Assembly: GCA_030522415.1 (NCBI GenBank)
Contig: CM060115.1
Location: 12,988,815-13,052,814 of the forward strand
DNA length: 64,000 nucleotides
Origin: Channallabes apus
Lineage: Eukaryota > Chordata > Actinopteri > Siluriformes > Clariidae
Direction of reading: 5' to 3'
The notes below the pieces were generated by a model. The model did not search any database. It was not told where the DNA came from and worked only from the letters and a program-made list of their open reading frames with translations. Shown piece by piece: positions 62,890 through 64,000 of this stretch (the stretch's first letter is position 1; every line of letters begins with the position of its first letter). The position numbers were made by a program, and so were the translations under genes.

Positions 62890-63420
62890 CAAAATGCAGT
62901 GGTACCTCTGCATACAAATTTAATCCGTTCCGGAGGAAGTTCTTAAGGCGAAATTTCGTATTTTCGTATATAGAAAATAATAGAAATGCAGATAATCTGT
63001 TCTAGCCACCCAAAAAAATTACTAATATTATCAATTTCTACTATAATCATATTTTTGCATATAAAAACAAATATAGTAAAATATGAAAAAAAATTGGCAT
63101 TAAACCTCACCTAACCTTAATTTATGATTGCTCTTGGCATCGGACTTTTTAAAGATCAAACTAAAAGCAGCTCTGTTTTCTTCCTGCTACTGTTCTCGCT
63201 AACATTCTTGGGGCCCATGGTGCTATGTCTTCACTAAAACTTACATAAAATTCAAAATGCAAAAAAAAACAAAACACAAAAAATATGTAAACTCGCTTGG
63301 CTTGGCCTTCCACTGACGCAAACAAGTTTACCGTACGCACCAACGAATGTACACGCGAACAGAAGTATGTTCAACCGGCATCGTTGCTCATACTGTATGT
63401 TGAACATTTCTTGCTAAATT
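62890..63420 (+). mobile_element. Dispersed DNA element of unassigned superfamily
   Basis: It starts 'cagtggtacctctgcataca' and 'tttaatccgttccggaggaa' and holds 'aaccttaatttatgattgct'. It is the plus-strand relative of 30825-31375. The inner part has no coding frame. The right end is unclear. Confidence 0.65.
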
Positions 63421-63744
63421 TTTGCTTATACCACTATATGCTTATAATTAATTTAGCAACTTATTTTTGAGTCCAATCGAATAGGAAAATGACCAGACAA
63501 TCCTTCCTAAAATTATATACAGTACAGTATGTAATGAAAAAATAAAACAAGGATGTCTGAACTTTTCTTTGTCCTCCTTTAAAACACACAGTGCTATAAT
63601 TTTTTTTTCATTACATACTGTATGTAAAATATTTGTAGACGGATGTGTAACAAAAGAACCAGAAATGCAGGAGTAGTACTAAAGTTAATGCAGTAATGTT
63701 CAGTCAGTAGATCTTATTGATCAGTTATGTACCTTAAATTCATT

Positions 63745-64000
63745 GCAGGACACACACATACAAACACTCATTCACACCCTATGGGCAATTCCGTGGACCG
63801 TGGGAGGAGCCCAGGTGTAGCTCAGTGGTTAAGGCATTGGACTACTGGAGCCTTAACCCTCAACTGATCAGATGTATAATGAGATAAAAATGTAAGTCGC
63901 TCTGGATAAGAGCGTCTGCCAAATGCCTAAATGTAAATGTAAACCGTAGTAGTCAGAGGAAACCCGCCTACCACGTGGAGAACATGCAAGCACCATGGAC
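63745..64000 (-). repeat. SINE family 1 split by SINE family 2
   Basis: Family 1 text at 63745-63810 (ggacacacacatacaaacac, tatgggcaattccgtggacc, gtgggagg) resumes at about 63945 (agtagtcagaggaaacccgc, gtggagaacatgcaagcacc) and is cut by the window end. The gap is filled by the plus-strand SINE at 63811-63944. Confidence 0.8.
63811..63944 (+). repeat. SINE family 2 nested in family 1
   Basis: It starts 'aggtgtagctcagtggttaa' (A box), loses the B-box middle, then 'ccttaaccctcaactgatca' and 'aagtcgctctggataagagc', and ends 'ctaaatgtaaatgtaaa'. The clean junctions make the order of insertion readable. Confidence 0.85.

Overview
This window is a piece of a ray-finned fish (teleost) nuclear chromosome. 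The evidence is split vertebrate genes with consensus GT-AG introns, many (CA)n microsatellites, Tc1/mariner and hAT DNA transposons, and tRNA-derived SINEs. I cannot fix the order; an ostariophysan such as a catfish is plausible from the repeat style, but that is inference. No prokaryotic or viral gene, CRISPR array or true tRNA/rRNA gene is visible.

Two protein-coding genes can be rebuilt completely, both on the minus strand. (1) mob3a-like: three coding exons at 20991-20574, 18133-17931 and 13829-13800, giving a 216-residue MOB3-family kinase-activator protein. The last exon codes only nine residues and the stop. (2) zap70: twelve coding exons from 44872 down to 30588, giving a 599-residue tyrosine kinase with tandem SH2 domains, interdomain B and a kinase domain. 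All exon phases join without a frame break. All catalytic landmarks and the two activation-loop tyrosines are present. The interdomain-B tyrosine equivalent to human Tyr315 is Phe, while those equivalent to Tyr292 and Tyr319 are kept. The two genes are co-directional, with mob3a downstream of zap70. CpG-richer stretches with good splice donors suggest, weakly, a noncoding first exon of mob3a near 26.6-26.9 kb and another promoter near 57.2-57.7 kb. A possible zap70 noncoding exon ends at 54807.

Layout: 1-13.4 kb holds repeats and no gene I can support. 13.4-21.0 kb is mob3a. 21.0-30.1 kb is intergenic or the mob3a upstream region, with LINE and SINE remains. 30.1-44.9 kb is zap70, whose introns carry a hAT element with perfect target duplication, mariner copies, a polypurine tract and long microsatellites. 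44.9-57 kb is the zap70 upstream region, with Tc1-like remains, a 252-bp tandem duplication, a coding-like stretch split by a hAT element, and a ~119-bp minisatellite. 57-64 kb is a CpG-rich stretch followed by mariner and nested SINEs.

The genes are housekeeping-signalling (MOB3) and T/NK-cell antigen-receptor signalling (ZAP70), with no sign that they work as one system. I did not find a new multi-gene system. The best leads are the ZAP70 interdomain-B changes (Phe at the Tyr315 position, a 23-nt microexon), GT repeats abutting splice sites, an intron made almost wholly of a mariner element, and the unidentified open frame interrupted by a hAT insertion at 49.6-50.07 kb.
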